Assembly (NCBI GenBank): GCA_030762175.1 | Contig: CM060840.1 | Span: 42,910,001 to 42,974,000 of the forward strand | DNA: 64,000 nt | Reading direction: 5' to 3' | Origin: Metallyticus violacea | Taxonomy: Eukaryota; Arthropoda; Insecta; Mantodea; Metallyticidae | Position numbers and translations under genes: made by a program | Shown here: one piece after another, positions 46,321-56,850 of the stretch | How positions within the stretch are numbered: position 1 is the first letter of the stretch | Layout of the letters: each line of letters begins with the position of its first letter | Notes under the pieces: model-generated | Seen by the model: only the letters and a program-made list of their open reading frames with translations | Databases searched by the model: none | Told to the model about the DNA's origin: nothing

Positions 46321-47090
46321 AAAAGTCCATCCCCAGATGCTGCGTAAACTAAGTGAATTCCTCTCCAAGTTGAATAACTTTAAAAATGAGCATATAATGC
46401 AAATTACGACCTTATTAATTAAAGAAATAAGCCATGATATTACTGTGTGGTATTATGGGAACAAATTTAAATTCTATGACAAAAGAGAAACCACACTTAT
46501 AGAATTAATATTATGAGTTCAAACCACAAAAGTTAATGATATACTATTAATTAAATGAAATGTATGACGACTGAAATACAAATTTATAGAATGTGAGTAT
46601 TTTTAAGCATTTTTAAATCTACCATATTTATAAACTGAGCCCTTGATATCTTTATATTCACTAAAATAGAGAGAAATAACAGAAAGTTTCGATTTACATT
46701 GTGCCTTTAAGAAGATGTTCATATGTTTCAATAAAACAAAAACGTGTTACTATTTCAAAACAATTACAATGCACTAAGAAAATATACGCAATCAAAAATA
46801 AACAATTCAAAGTCCCATCGAATTTCAGTGACTATGAAATTTATTTAATTTTATTGTAGTAAAAGCATGTAATGCAAACTTTTTCTGAATGTTATTACAG
46901 AGGGCTCTTATTCTAACATACATATTACATTAATCTTTCACATTTGCTATCTTCCGAACAATGCTTTAGTCAAATATAAAACCTAAGCATCGTTATAAAT
47001 GTGGTTTATACAGTTTATATGCTGAATTAATTTGTTATTTTATTTTGAAACAATAAAGTGAAAATTAAAGGCTAGAGCACTCATTAAATT
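46321..47090. other. AT-rich interval, no feature recognised
   Basis: No motif was seen before the tandem array. Confidence 0.4.
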
Positions 47091-47680
47091 TCGGTTTTCA
47101 GCTATAACCCTACTCCTAATGGGCTGATTTCCAACGGTTTTCAGAAACGATTTTTCTTATTTTATTTAAATGGTATATACGGAGTTTCGTTGCACAAAAA
47201 ATTCACTAGTGCGATTTTTAAATTTTGGATTTGAGGTTACCCCCTCTCCTAATAATCTTGCTTTACTGATTTTCAGAAACTACTTTTCTATTTTTATTTA
47301 AATGATATATATATCAAGTTTCGTTTTAAAAAAAATAAAACTGCGGCTGCTAGAGAGATTTTTAAATTTTGGATTAACCTCTCCACTCTTTACACTTCAA
47401 TTTTCAGGTATATATCCACTCCTAATGGCCCGATTTCCCTGATTTTTATAAGCTATTTTATTGATTATTTTAATGGGCAATTAAGTTTCGTTTAGAAAAC
47501 ACAAAATTTGCGACCACTAGAGTGATTTTTAAGTTTTCTTTTAAATATTCGATTTAGGTTAATCCCCACCCTAATGGTCCAGTTTTACTAGTTGATGAAT
47601 ACGACAATCGTTTATTAATTGATGGATATATGCGGGTTTTGTTGAGAAAAAGCAAAAATTGCGATCTCTAGATCGTTAAC
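47091..47680 (+). repeat. Tandem array, about four units of 135-170 bp, forward orientation
   Basis: The motif CTCCTAATGG-CCGATTT recurs at about 47113, 47245, 47419 and 47568. The motif AAGTTTCGTTT recurs at about 47182, 47318, 47482 and 47634, and GCGAC--CTAGAG-GATTTTTAA follows each. The units have diverged considerably. The array ends at GATCGTTAACATATC and runs straight into a (GTAT)n tract. The same unit forms an inverted array at 62205-62850. Confidence 0.85.
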
Positions 47681-47687
47681 ATATCTC

Positions 47688-47747
47688 GTATGTATGTATG
47701 TGTGTATGTATGTATATATGTATGTATTATGTATGTATGTATGTATG

Positions 47748-47778
<31 letters not shown>

Positions 47779-47831
47779 TGTATGCATGTATGCATGTATG
47801 TATTATGTATGTATGTATGTATGTATGTATG

Positions 47832-47863
<32 letters not shown>

Positions 47864-47929
47864 TGTATGTATGTATGTATGTATGTATGTATGTATGTAT
47901 GTATGTATGTATGTATGTATGTATGTATG
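47688..47929. repeat. (GTAT)n microsatellite, about 240 bp
   Basis: Long tetranucleotide tract with a few interruptions, directly after the tandem array. It creates spurious open frames over 100 codons in several frames. Confidence 0.97.
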
Positions 47930-48236
47930 CATAGTTGCAATTATAAAAATGATACAATTTATTATAGAGTCTTGCCAGCAACAGCGTTTGGGTCAGTTTG
48001 TTTTAAAAGGCTAATAGACCCCATGAGGCTTGTTCTCTACGACGAAGATTTAAAAGTAAAATCATTTCTACCTATGTGAAACATTTCCAGATTAACAGAA
48101 TATAAATAAGTTATTAGCAACCAATTATTATTTTTTTAAAAAATCCCATGACATTCCTTCCTTTGTCTCCAATGTTTACGATTTAATTTTATTTATAGGA
48201 AGAATGTCGTGGAATACACCTCCCCCCAGACAGTGC

Positions 48237-48238
<2 letters not shown>
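47930..48238. other. Interval without recognised feature
   Basis: About 300 bp between two microsatellites; no motif. Confidence 0.4.

Positions 48239-48309
<71 letters not shown>
48239..48309. repeat. (TA)n(TG)n compound microsatellite
   Basis: TA units to about 48277, then TG units, ending 16 bp before SINE-A. Confidence 0.97.
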
Positions 48310-48312
<3 letters not shown>

Positions 48313-48325
48313 GTTCGTCAGTATT

Positions 48326-48615
48326 GCCGGTCCTGGTGGTGTAGTAGTAACCATACTTGCCTCCTAAATCCAAGATCGCGGGTTCGAATCCGGCCAGGAT
48401 CGATGGATTTTTTCGGGCGTAAAAATCGTAAGTATGTCTTCCTTCGGAAGGGAAGTAAAGCAGTGGATCCCGTGTCGTACATTTGCGGCACGATAAAGAA
48501 CCTCAAGCCTGAAAGAAGAGGCTCTGAGCAAAATTTGTCGGCTGTTTCACGCCCTGGATAGAATGGGACGCTGACGACCTGAGATGTAAAAGAGCGTCCA
48601 TAAATAAAAAAAAAA
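48326..48615 (+). mobile_element. SINE family A, full-length copy
   Basis: The tRNA-like head begins GGTCCTGGTGGTGTAGTAG and carries box B GGTTCGAATCC (48382-48392) and the closing GGCCAGGATC. The body contains TCCTTCGGAAGGGAAGTAAA, GTACATTTGCGGCACG, CCTCAAGCCTGAAAG and AATTTGTCGGCTGTTTCACG, matching the truncated copy at 179-389. It ends in an A-rich tail. A perfect 11-bp target duplication, TCGTCAGTATT, lies at 48315-48325 and 48616-48626. It interrupts copy 2 of the 100-bp dispersed repeat. Confidence 0.94.
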
Positions 48616-48711
48616 TCGTCAGTATTTCCGTCGCTTCAGTCAACGTCTTGCTGATTCCGTTTCTACCCCCAAAAGTAATTCTCAGTTGAAATGACTCTAA
48701 GTAGTACAAAA
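48616..48711 (+). repeat. Dispersed 100-bp repeat, copy 2
   Basis: Matches 46220-46320. Its first dozen bases also lie to the left of SINE-A (48312-48325), showing that the SINE entered this repeat. Confidence 0.75.
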
Positions 48712-50039
48712 ATGGGGTTTTCGTTTAAAGAAGTTCAAACCATTTTATCAATGATTAGCTCACCTCAAAAGCAGTATAATCGACAAAATCTACTATTTTA
48801 AATAGAGTTACCATATCCTGAAATCTGAAAATGCTGACTGTTTCCCTCACCAAAGCATTCCATGTATTAACTTCTTCATTTCAATCATTTTGCACATTTC
48901 TCACTAGGCCTATTTTTTGCTAACAATCCCTTGTTGCCATTCAAATAGTAAGCCATATGCATGCATATAAAATGTCTGAAATAAAATTTTACTAAACCAG
49001 CCCGTTAACAAAATCAATAAGTTTAATTCTTTCCTTGTTTCATTTTGTTTGTATTATAGAAAAAAGCCTTTTAACACTGTCATAATGGTCTGATATTGCA
49101 AAAAGAAATCGAGTAATTTTCAAAATTTCTGTAAACTGTTCTTTATTTTTACTAAATTAAATATATAACACAAATTGCCTTTTCTTGGTTCTACTTTGCT
49201 CATATATAGTGATAAACTTCCTCTAAATTGGAATATTGTCATATAATGTCATTAATTTGTACATTTTTTACAGGATATAGGCAATATGAAGTCACATTTC
49301 GAAACTGAGAACATCGTAGCATCGATTTGATTATTATTATTCAATGGTCTATAGTCAAAAGTTGCACTCTTCTTTCACTCGATGTTACCAACACTGAACA
49401 CAGAAAGAATGCTAAATACAGATAAGTTAGAGGCTTTCCTAAAGGTATGCAGACGGATATTTTTGTAATAAAATAACGAATATATTCATATAAACCTTCA
49501 TGCGTCTGTGACCTTACTTTAGAAGGACAATAATTTACATCGTAATACAACCGTTGTTACGTGAAGCTGGTCATACCGCTGCATATCCTGAAGCAATGTT
49601 GTTTACATCTGTTTCCCTATAAGTCTGTTGTGATTCCCATATCGAATCCACTACTTCTAGGAATACTCCGTCGTCTGAAGAAGGAAATAATTAATTAGGC
49701 TATTAAAGATTATTCAGTGAGAAAAAATGTACATTAATTAATAAATCGGTCTCTTCAGTATAGTATATTACTAACAATTCAAATACAATGGATGGACAAC
49801 ATTCTGAGAAGAAAATCAAAAGATATAAAACGAAAAGAAAACAAGAGTGATACATACAGAAAGTTGTTATTATTAAGTTACAAATTGAAATGGAATGCTG
49901 GGGCTGAGAGTATTGCCACTAAATTAGTTCGGTGACAATTGGTGACATCCGATAGGAGACAACAGATGTTTACAACATGGAAACAGCAGTTGCAAGATGG
50001 CAGCATCTCTGAGTCAGTGTGCAATTCTCAAGGAATGTT
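48712..50039. other. AT-rich interval, no feature recognised
   Basis: No motif was recognised. Confidence 0.45.
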
Positions 50040-50965
50040 CTAGCTGTGTGATTTCAGTGGACAAAAGATATGGAATCAAATAATATTTATTAAAAATTGC
50101 TTGCTACCTACGATGAGAAGTGTCTGTCATGTCAATTTACAGTTGGGTGCAGAAGGGTGGACTCATATCAAAGGTGAACATGTGCCGGCCTGAAAACGGA
50201 AATTGTCACAAAGGCGAATTTGCAACGAGCTGAAGACTTAATTCTAGCAAACAGAAGGGTAACTATAGACACTATGGTTGTTCATATCCCATCTCATAAT
50301 GTATGAAAGGTGGGTGCACGATGGGTGTTGCGAAAGCTTACCCCACAACATAAAATAACGAATGTATCTCATTATCGCATCTCAACAGCTATCACGATGA
50401 AGAACTCGATATGCTTACCCAAGTTGTCACAGGTGATGAGTCTTGGGTTCATCATTACTAGCCCGAGACAAAGCGCAAGTCAATGCTAAGAATGCATCCT
50501 GCCTCGCCTGCCAAAAAAAGTTTAAGGTGACACTATCCGCTGGTAAGTGATGCTCACAGTCTTCTGGCATCACGAAGGCATACTGCTCACGTATTCCAGC
50601 CTCAAGGACAAACCCTAAATGTCGACTAGCATACATCCTGAAATTTGGCAAAGCCATTAACGAAGTGACCAGGACTCCTCACCAAAGGTATGTTACTCTT
50701 GCATGACAACGCTCGTGCTCTTAGCCCCAACAAAAAAATTGAAACGTTGCGAAATTTAAATGGGAAGTCCTCGGACATCTTCCATATAGCCCTCACCTTG
50801 CTCCAAGCGACTTCCATTTGTTCGGCTCTCTTAAACTTCATCTTTCGGGCGAACATTTTCCTGACGATGAAGGAGAAGTCACCGCTCGTTTCCCAAAGAA
50901 TTTTATACTGCTGGATTTCAGGAAGCTTGTGAAACGAAGGGACAGGCGCTTCGATGTACAGGGTA
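50040..50965 (+). pseudogene. mariner-like transposase fossil
   Basis: Plus-strand blocks, across frames, are: TKANLQRAEDLILANRRVTI, KVGARWVLRKLTPQHK, QVVTGDESWVHHY with PETK, VFQPQGQTLN, KGMLLLHDNARA, WEVLGHLPYSPHLAPSDFHL and FGSLKLHLSGEHFPDD, ending KRRDRRFDVQG near 50962. The order matches a mariner (DD34D-type) transposase. The first Asp (TGDESW) and second (LLHDNA) are kept. The third, normally in SPDLAPSD, is His (SPHLAPSD). The helix-turn-helix part upstream is hardly readable. Many frameshifts are present. No inverted ends were found. It differs clearly in sequence from the mariners at 5.5 and 32.2 kb, so it belongs to another lineage. Confidence 0.86.
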
Positions 50966-51164
50966 TTATATTGATAAATAAAAGTATTTTTCAAATCAGT
51001 AGTCTTATTTGTTTAAGTTCTATATTAATTTGTAACTTTCTTAATGACTTCCCTTCGTACAATTAGGGGGGGGGGAACGGACTAAGCATGCCTGAATTTC
51101 GGCTAAGAAATGAGAAAGTGACAGCAAAGAGAATGTATATCTAACGAGCGCATATTACATAAGT

Positions 51165-52075
51165 ATGGCAAGTGGCAAGGAAAGAGCATTTATTTGCAGA
51201 AAGAATCGCAAAAAGAGAGTGAGGTTAGTAAATGAAAATCTGAATACAAATCGGGAATTATGGAACAACGTTAGCTGGTCCATGAAACAAAAATAAATCG
51301 ACACTGTCAGATGAAGTGATGAGAGTATGGAGAAATAAGAATAGCCAAGACAATGTTGATACACCCTACTGTAATACATGGCAGTGAATCCATCATGATT
51401 TGGAGGTATATGTCAGCGAAAGGAGTCAGGTACACCCAGATGTCAGTACGTCCATAACGCCATTTAGAAACAAAGTGCCCCCCCCCCAAAGGGTTTACCA
51501 GGAGTGTCAGCTTTTCAGCAAAATAACGGTAGCAAACATACAGCTCACATTAACAGAGCTGCCACGGGTGGCCGAGATCGTTAAGGCACGGACTCGTGAG
51601 CGGGAGGTCTGGGGTTCGAATCCCGCCAGGACCGTCCTCCCTGATTGGGGATTTTTCCAGGTTTTCCTCAGTCTTCATAACTGGCAAATGCCGGGCAGGT
51701 ACCTAAACTTAGGCCTGGAAGGCTCCCTTCCTTAAAAAAAATATCCTTTCACAATATATTTCATCTCATGTATCGTCAGTGTCACCGCCTGTGGTGCCTC
51801 AGTAGTAAAAACGGGCGTTAAACACTATTAAAAAAACATCAACAGACAGTAGTTGATTTGGAATGTACCGGAAGAGGTAAGAATTTCTGCCCAGAGTTCC
51901 GGCCTTATTTCAATTGAGCAGTTATGATCACTTTCGAAAATGGATGTTTATAAATGTAAAATCGACGGAGGCAAGGAAGAGGAATTTAATTCAAGTTAAA
52001 CTTGGTGAACTCCATGCTAAAAGATGCCAGGTAATCACCAAGGCCAAAGGCTATGATTGTACTAAACTGCTCAGA
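51165..52075 (+). pseudogene. Tc1-like transposase fossil, split by SINE-B
   Basis: Plus-strand blocks are: RKKRVRLVNENLNTNRELWN, NVSWS followed after a shift by HETKINRHCQMK, HPTVIHGSESIMIWRYMSAK, then FQQNNGSKHTAHINR up to the SINE. After the SINE, LIWNVPEEVRI and SAQSSGLISIEQL continue, then LGELHAKRCQVITKAKGYD at the C-terminal end. These are the ordered Tc1 blocks (W-S-D-E-S, H-G-G-G-S-I-M-V-W, F-Q-Q-D-N-x-P-K-H-T, Q-S-P-D-L-N-P-I-E, R-C-x-A-V-I-x-A-K-G). The first Asp is His, the second is Asn, and only the final Glu of the triad survives. A C run lies at 51478-51488. No terminal repeats were identified. Confidence 0.88.
51558..51836 (+). mobile_element. SINE family B, copy 3
   Basis: Same family as 624-914, somewhat more diverged and slightly shorter. 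Box A is TGGCCGAGATCGTTAAGGC and box B GGTTCGAATCC. A 10-bp target duplication with one mismatch (CATTAACAGA at 51548-51557, CATCAACAGA at 51837-51846) flanks it. It sits between the HINR and LIWN codons of the Tc1 fossil. Confidence 0.93.
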
Positions 52076-52993
52076 AGTTTTATATTTGATTATTATTATT
52101 TATTATAATATACGCATAGAAAAGTTACATAAAATGCACATCATTTTTTAGAAAATAAAACTTAAGTTCATAATAACGAAAGAATTTCTTAAATTTAAAT
52201 AAATCCAGAAGTATTTTATGTACGCAAATTTCAAATAAAATTTGGTGCAATTAATGAATATTATACTTCTAAAGATTCACCTGTATGAATAACATTGTGA
52301 CTAACTATATGCTTAACACACCTTATCTGTATCTCACTATTACTTATGCCCACACATTCCAACCAATATACCATTACAAAAAATCAGAGAATCTCGACTT
52401 TCATTTGGATAACCCTAATGTAATTTAAAAAAAATGTAATTTTTATTAATTATATATTAAATCCATGAAACATGAGTTTATTATTATTAAACGGCCCAAT
52501 CATTATCGCATGCTTTAATTTATTCATGTAATCAAATCTCTGTGTCTGCTAGAACGATTATTATTTTAAGATGTAATGATATTAATGGAGAAGGGGACAT
52601 GTGATAAATGTGCATTGAAACCAGTGCACATCTTTACATTCAGAAAATAAGTGGAACGAAAATCATAAGCAGCTTCAACAACTGGTTTTCCAATTAAGAT
52701 TTAGGCCTGGAGAACTGTTCTAGGGTATAATATTATTTACAAAACTTATCCCCTTTAAGGGGACAGATGGTGAAATATTCGGAATCCCCACTCTTCTTTT
52801 CTAGGGATAGCAAAAAACTCAGGCTAACTTCAACCCCCCCCCTCCCTGCGCGGCCAAGTCAGGTAATATGTAGGAAAGAAAATTCCCCAGAGAACCTGGA
52901 CAAATCAGAGAGCAGAAAAATTCCCTCTGCCAACGCCAAAGATCGAGCCTCATATTACCCAGCTGTAGTCAAATGGCAAGTGATGTATATTAA
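52076..52993. other. AT-rich interval, no feature recognised
   Basis: A 76-codon plus frame (52767-52997) in a GC-richer patch shows no motif. Confidence 0.4.
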
Positions 52994-53004
52994 ATAATAA
53001 TAAA

Positions 53005-53041
<37 letters not shown>
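52994..53041. repeat. (AAT)n microsatellite
   Basis: AAT repeats. Confidence 0.95.
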
Positions 53042-53664
53042 TGTACTCCTTTCACAACTAAACAAATTTCAAGAACTTTGAAATTGCTATAAGTTGTTAC
53101 AATAAATATTCACATGATGCTTCTTATAAGTAGGCACCGGAATTTCTAAGCACTAAAACCAGAATGAAGCGCAATGAAGTTAAGCTTGTACTCGGTTGTA
53201 GACAACAAGTCACAAGCTACAAACCACCCTCTCCCATTACGCCTGTCACTCCTTACTTCTTGTTTACCTACCGGTGATGGCTGATTGCTTCTCTTCTTGC
53301 TTTGTTGGGTAGTTTGAGTATACTTAACTCGATGTCTAGTGCTTAAGAACTCCGATACCTATTAATAAATCGTCAGTTGTATTTTTCATTTCTCAATAAA
53401 GTAATTGCTTATCAATGACAAATAATTTTATGGAGCACGCTGAAGTGTATTCGAAAACTTTCTAGTTAATTTAATATGTTTAAATTTTTTTTCAAAAATA
53501 ATGGTGACTAAGTCCCTTTCAAAAAATTGGTAGGGAATTTCACCTAGTTATACCATCCTTCCATTCAGTTTTTCAAACAGTTTGCGAAATTTTCTTTCAA
53601 GAAGACAATCCGCCGCCTTTCCCACTGTTGAAATCTTCCATTTTTAACAACGAAAGCTCAGAGG

Positions 53665-53699
<35 letters not shown>

Positions 53700-53931
53700 C
53701 TTGACTCTAGAAATGCCTGGATTATAAGATATACAGGGAAGTTATATAAGTTATTCAACAAGAATACAGCGATTCGAAGTCATTGACAGATTATGTCTTT
53801 CGTATCGCTTTAACAAGTTGGCGAACAGTTTCTCGAACAAGATTGCCAGAATATTTTATTGCGAATGGTCTTTTCACTTCTCTGCAAGTTTACATTTTCA
53901 CATATATATCGTACATAAAACCGTTATTCCA

Positions 53932-53983
<52 letters not shown>

Positions 53984-54646
53984 GCATAACTAAGGAAAAA
54001 TATTATCACACAATTTACAAACAATGAAAGTAATACACTAGCGCATTACCGCTCACAGTCTTCTTCAAACTACCAGCACATGCATCATAGACCTTCACAC
54101 TTGACTTCTCTTAATATGCTGCCACACTTTGATTCTTAAATACTTTTACTATAATTTCAAAGAATTTTTGCCAACAATATATAGATTCTGTCATTATCAG
54201 GGCTCGGATATTGATGATATATCAGATAATACCAAAGTGGATAGAAATTCTGACTGGATGTAAACATATTTTATCAAGCCAGTTTTTTAATATTTTTTGT
54301 TTTGAAAAATGTTTCACATTTTGATTATTAATTTGGTTATTTTCGTAACCTTTTATAATATTTTCAACATAAAAGCGAAACAAACATTTTGCTGTTGCAT
54401 TGCATGGACCATTTTATTTATGTGACGTCATCATAAAATCGATCAATGAAATGAAACAAAATATGAATTTTGACCAATCACAGCCCGATATCGCAGTGAA
54501 ATTATCGTAAAGTTTTATCAATCCCTTCCAACCGCGAAGTGAAATTGTCTTGCCAACTCTATAATAAATTATTCCTGAGCACGCATCACTGACCACGTTT
54601 TTGTGTTTTCAATTATTCTACATTTAACTAGCATAACGCGTATTCA
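53042..54646. other. Interval with homopolymer and TA tracts
   Basis: A 28-bp A run at 53669-53696 could be a retroposon tail. A (TA)n tract occupies 53934-53980. No gene was recognised. Confidence 0.45.
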
Positions 54647-54984
54647 TGAGGACCTCCTTGGTCTAGTGGTTAGCGTTGCTGAATGCTAGCCGGTACGCCC
54701 GGGTTCGATTCCCGATATCTGCTTAGAAATTTTTCTAAGCTAGGGAGATATGGAAAGACCCAGCCTCGTGAGAACAATTGGGAAGCTGCCTGATGGAAAG
54801 GTGGCATTCTTCGATCACGAAAGCCGCCTGATAGGCAACCGGCGGGGTGCCGGCATGCTGATTACATGCCCCTGCAATACTGCCCTCTATCAATGACGTC
54901 GTAAGACGGAGATAGAGGAAGCGGAAGTGACCGCGGCAGTTCAAGGATCACCACGGGCTGTAGCGCCAATGAAAAGAAGATTGT
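54647..54984 (+). mobile_element. SINE family E, tRNA-derived, single copy
   Basis: The head has CCTTGGTCTAGTGGTTAGCG (box A) and CCCGGGTTCGATTCCCG (box B), close to tRNA-Glu or tRNA-Asp. A small hairpin, GCTTAGAAATTTTTCTAAGC, follows at 54720-54739. The GC-rich body holds GGAAGCTGCCTGATGGAAAG, CATGCCCCTGCAATACTGCC and CACGGGCTGTAGCGCCAATG at the 3' end. GTATTCA repeats at 54640-54646 and 54985-54991 are the likely target duplication. The length is about 338 bp. Confidence 0.82.
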
Positions 54985-55164
54985 GTATTCACTCAAACAA
55001 TTGTTTTCGCATATTCAGCAAAACAATCTGAAATAATTTTATAAATTATGTAACAATATCTGCCTAAGCAGCTATACATATTAACACATTGTTCAGAATG
55101 GTAAAATGTTATCTCTGTTTTGTTTTTCTCGGTTGGTATTTAGTAAATCGAACGGATCGATTGT

Positions 55165-55505
55165 GATTGTCGATTTTCGTCTGTTTCAGCCTCACGGTTT
55201 TTAAATAGATAGGTGTTCGTAAATAAGAATAACAGTTATACACTGTTAATAATCTGTGCACGAATTTAAAATATATATTACTTTTATTGTCATTCTATTC
55301 ATGAAATAGTCCGAAACCAATATTTGACTCTTCTCTATTGGCATTGCCGACAATCGACATTCGTCTGTTGCTAGATGGCTTGAAAAGTTTAAGTGTTCTT
55401 AATACAAATATACAATTATTATAATATTGTTAGCCAAGTTTAAGGGAAAAATATTTAAAAACTTATTTTATTTGTGAAATAGTCCTAATAAATATTTCTC
55501 GTGGG
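55165..55505 (+). repeat. Tandem dimer of about 180-bp units
   Basis: TTCGTCTGTT at 55176 recurs at 55360 and GAAATAGTCC at 55303 recurs at 55476. Between them GTGTTCGTAAATA corresponds to GTGTTCTTAATAC and the CAGTTAT/CAATTAT blocks align. The units are well diverged, so the duplication is old. Confidence 0.75.
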
Positions 55506-56377
55506 TCTAAGCTTTCCGGATTAATTCACGAATGTAGTGAATCGGCAATCCCACACCCTCTTGTTATAATTTTACAACGTAGTTCTGATTAAATTTATTT
55601 TCAATGTTCATTCCAAAAGCACATAACGCAAGTGCAGACTGCATTTAATTTGGTAGAAGGCAGTTGACAGAAAAATCTCTAGTAATCAATTTCACTCCAG
55701 AAACACAATAAATAATCTTCATAAAACTTTGCAAGCACTGTGTAATAGGGGCTGCAAAAAAAGTAATTTACTCTGAAAGTTTGCATAGAAAGGAGTTTTC
55801 TGCTTCCTGCAAATAAAAGTACTTTACACTGACATCCTGATATATGGTGACGAAAACAGATACCTGGGATTACAAGTATTTTGGAGGAGAATGAACAGAT
55901 GGTGAAACATTATTTATAAGATGTGTGGAGTCGTACAACAGAGAAGAGATTCACCATACAACAGCATATCAAACATATGCTGTCGAGAAAGTCAACAAAA
56001 AGAATAATCTTACACACTGTTGGCTCAAGCTGCAACAATAAGCTACTCTAGATATTCGAGTTTCCATAAAATTGTGTGAAGTTATGGTTTTTGCAATACT
56101 ACACTCGCTAATCAGTCGACGCTAAGAAAGAATTACTTCCTTAATGCTAAAGGACTTCATGAAGAATTAGAAGAGTGTAGTTTGACAAAAGTAGAGACAT
56201 TGGCACCACTTTCAAAAGTCTGTTATGTCCACCCCAGAAAGGTTAGAGACGAATGTCGTTGATAGGCCTGAAAGCCTCCTGTTCTCGTTACACATTTTCT
56301 TCTTTTAAACAGTTATATGTCTGTGAAAAACCTGCTACTTCTTTTAACATTTCCTTTCTTTTATATAATTTGAAGTA
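55506..56377. other. Interval without recognised feature
   Basis: No coding similarity was recognised. Some stretches at 55800-56250 look less AT-biased, but every frame is broken. Confidence 0.4.
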
Positions 56378-56850
56378 CACTCAGTTTGGGGCGGAGAACA
56401 TTTTCGGTACTTGAACCTTTCTCATGGCTAGTTACTAGTGCCAACGCCCCCATTGGCGACACCTCCGGGAGGAAAGGAGATGCTGGGCAACAAGTATCTA
56501 CGGGCGGTGACGGCGTGAATGCAGGTGAGGTCGCCAGATATAACACACCTGAGCAGTGCGATCCCTTCAGAAGTTCGCTTTCATTCCGGACGCCAGGGCA
56601 GAAACCTTTAAAATTTGCAAGCCATCATTACACCACGCCAGCCCACCTAGCCTGGGCACTTTCTACACTCTAACAGAACCAACTGTGTGAAAATGATATG
56701 AACGGAAGAGCGAAAATTTGGTAAAAAGCATTCACCTAAAGTCCAGAGGAAACCACGAAAATATCTAAAGTCAGTGGTCACACGGGAAATGAACCCAAGA
56801 CCTCTCAATTGCGAGTCTTAAGGGTTACCACCTAGACTATCCCGCTCAGT
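56378..56850 (-). mobile_element. SINE family C, near full-length copy
   Basis: From 56850 on the minus strand, the head has GGTGGTAACCCTTAAGACTC and box B GGGTTCATTTCCC. The body has AAAGTGCCCAGGCTAGGTG, GCTGGCGTGGTGTAATG, TTTCTGCCCTGGCGTCC and GGGATCGCACTG. The 3' end has TCTCCTTTCCTCCCGGAGGT and AAGTACCGAAAATGTTCTCC. All match the 58.0-kb and 23.1-kb copies in order. Confidence 0.8.

Noticed and set aside
47615..48079. Overlapping open frames of 84-129 codons on both strands
   Set aside because: They are translations of the (GTAT)n tract, which has no stops in several frames.
54653..54722. tRNA-Glu/Asp-like gene
   Set aside because: The boxes are good but the acceptor stem does not close and a SINE body with tail and target duplication follows.
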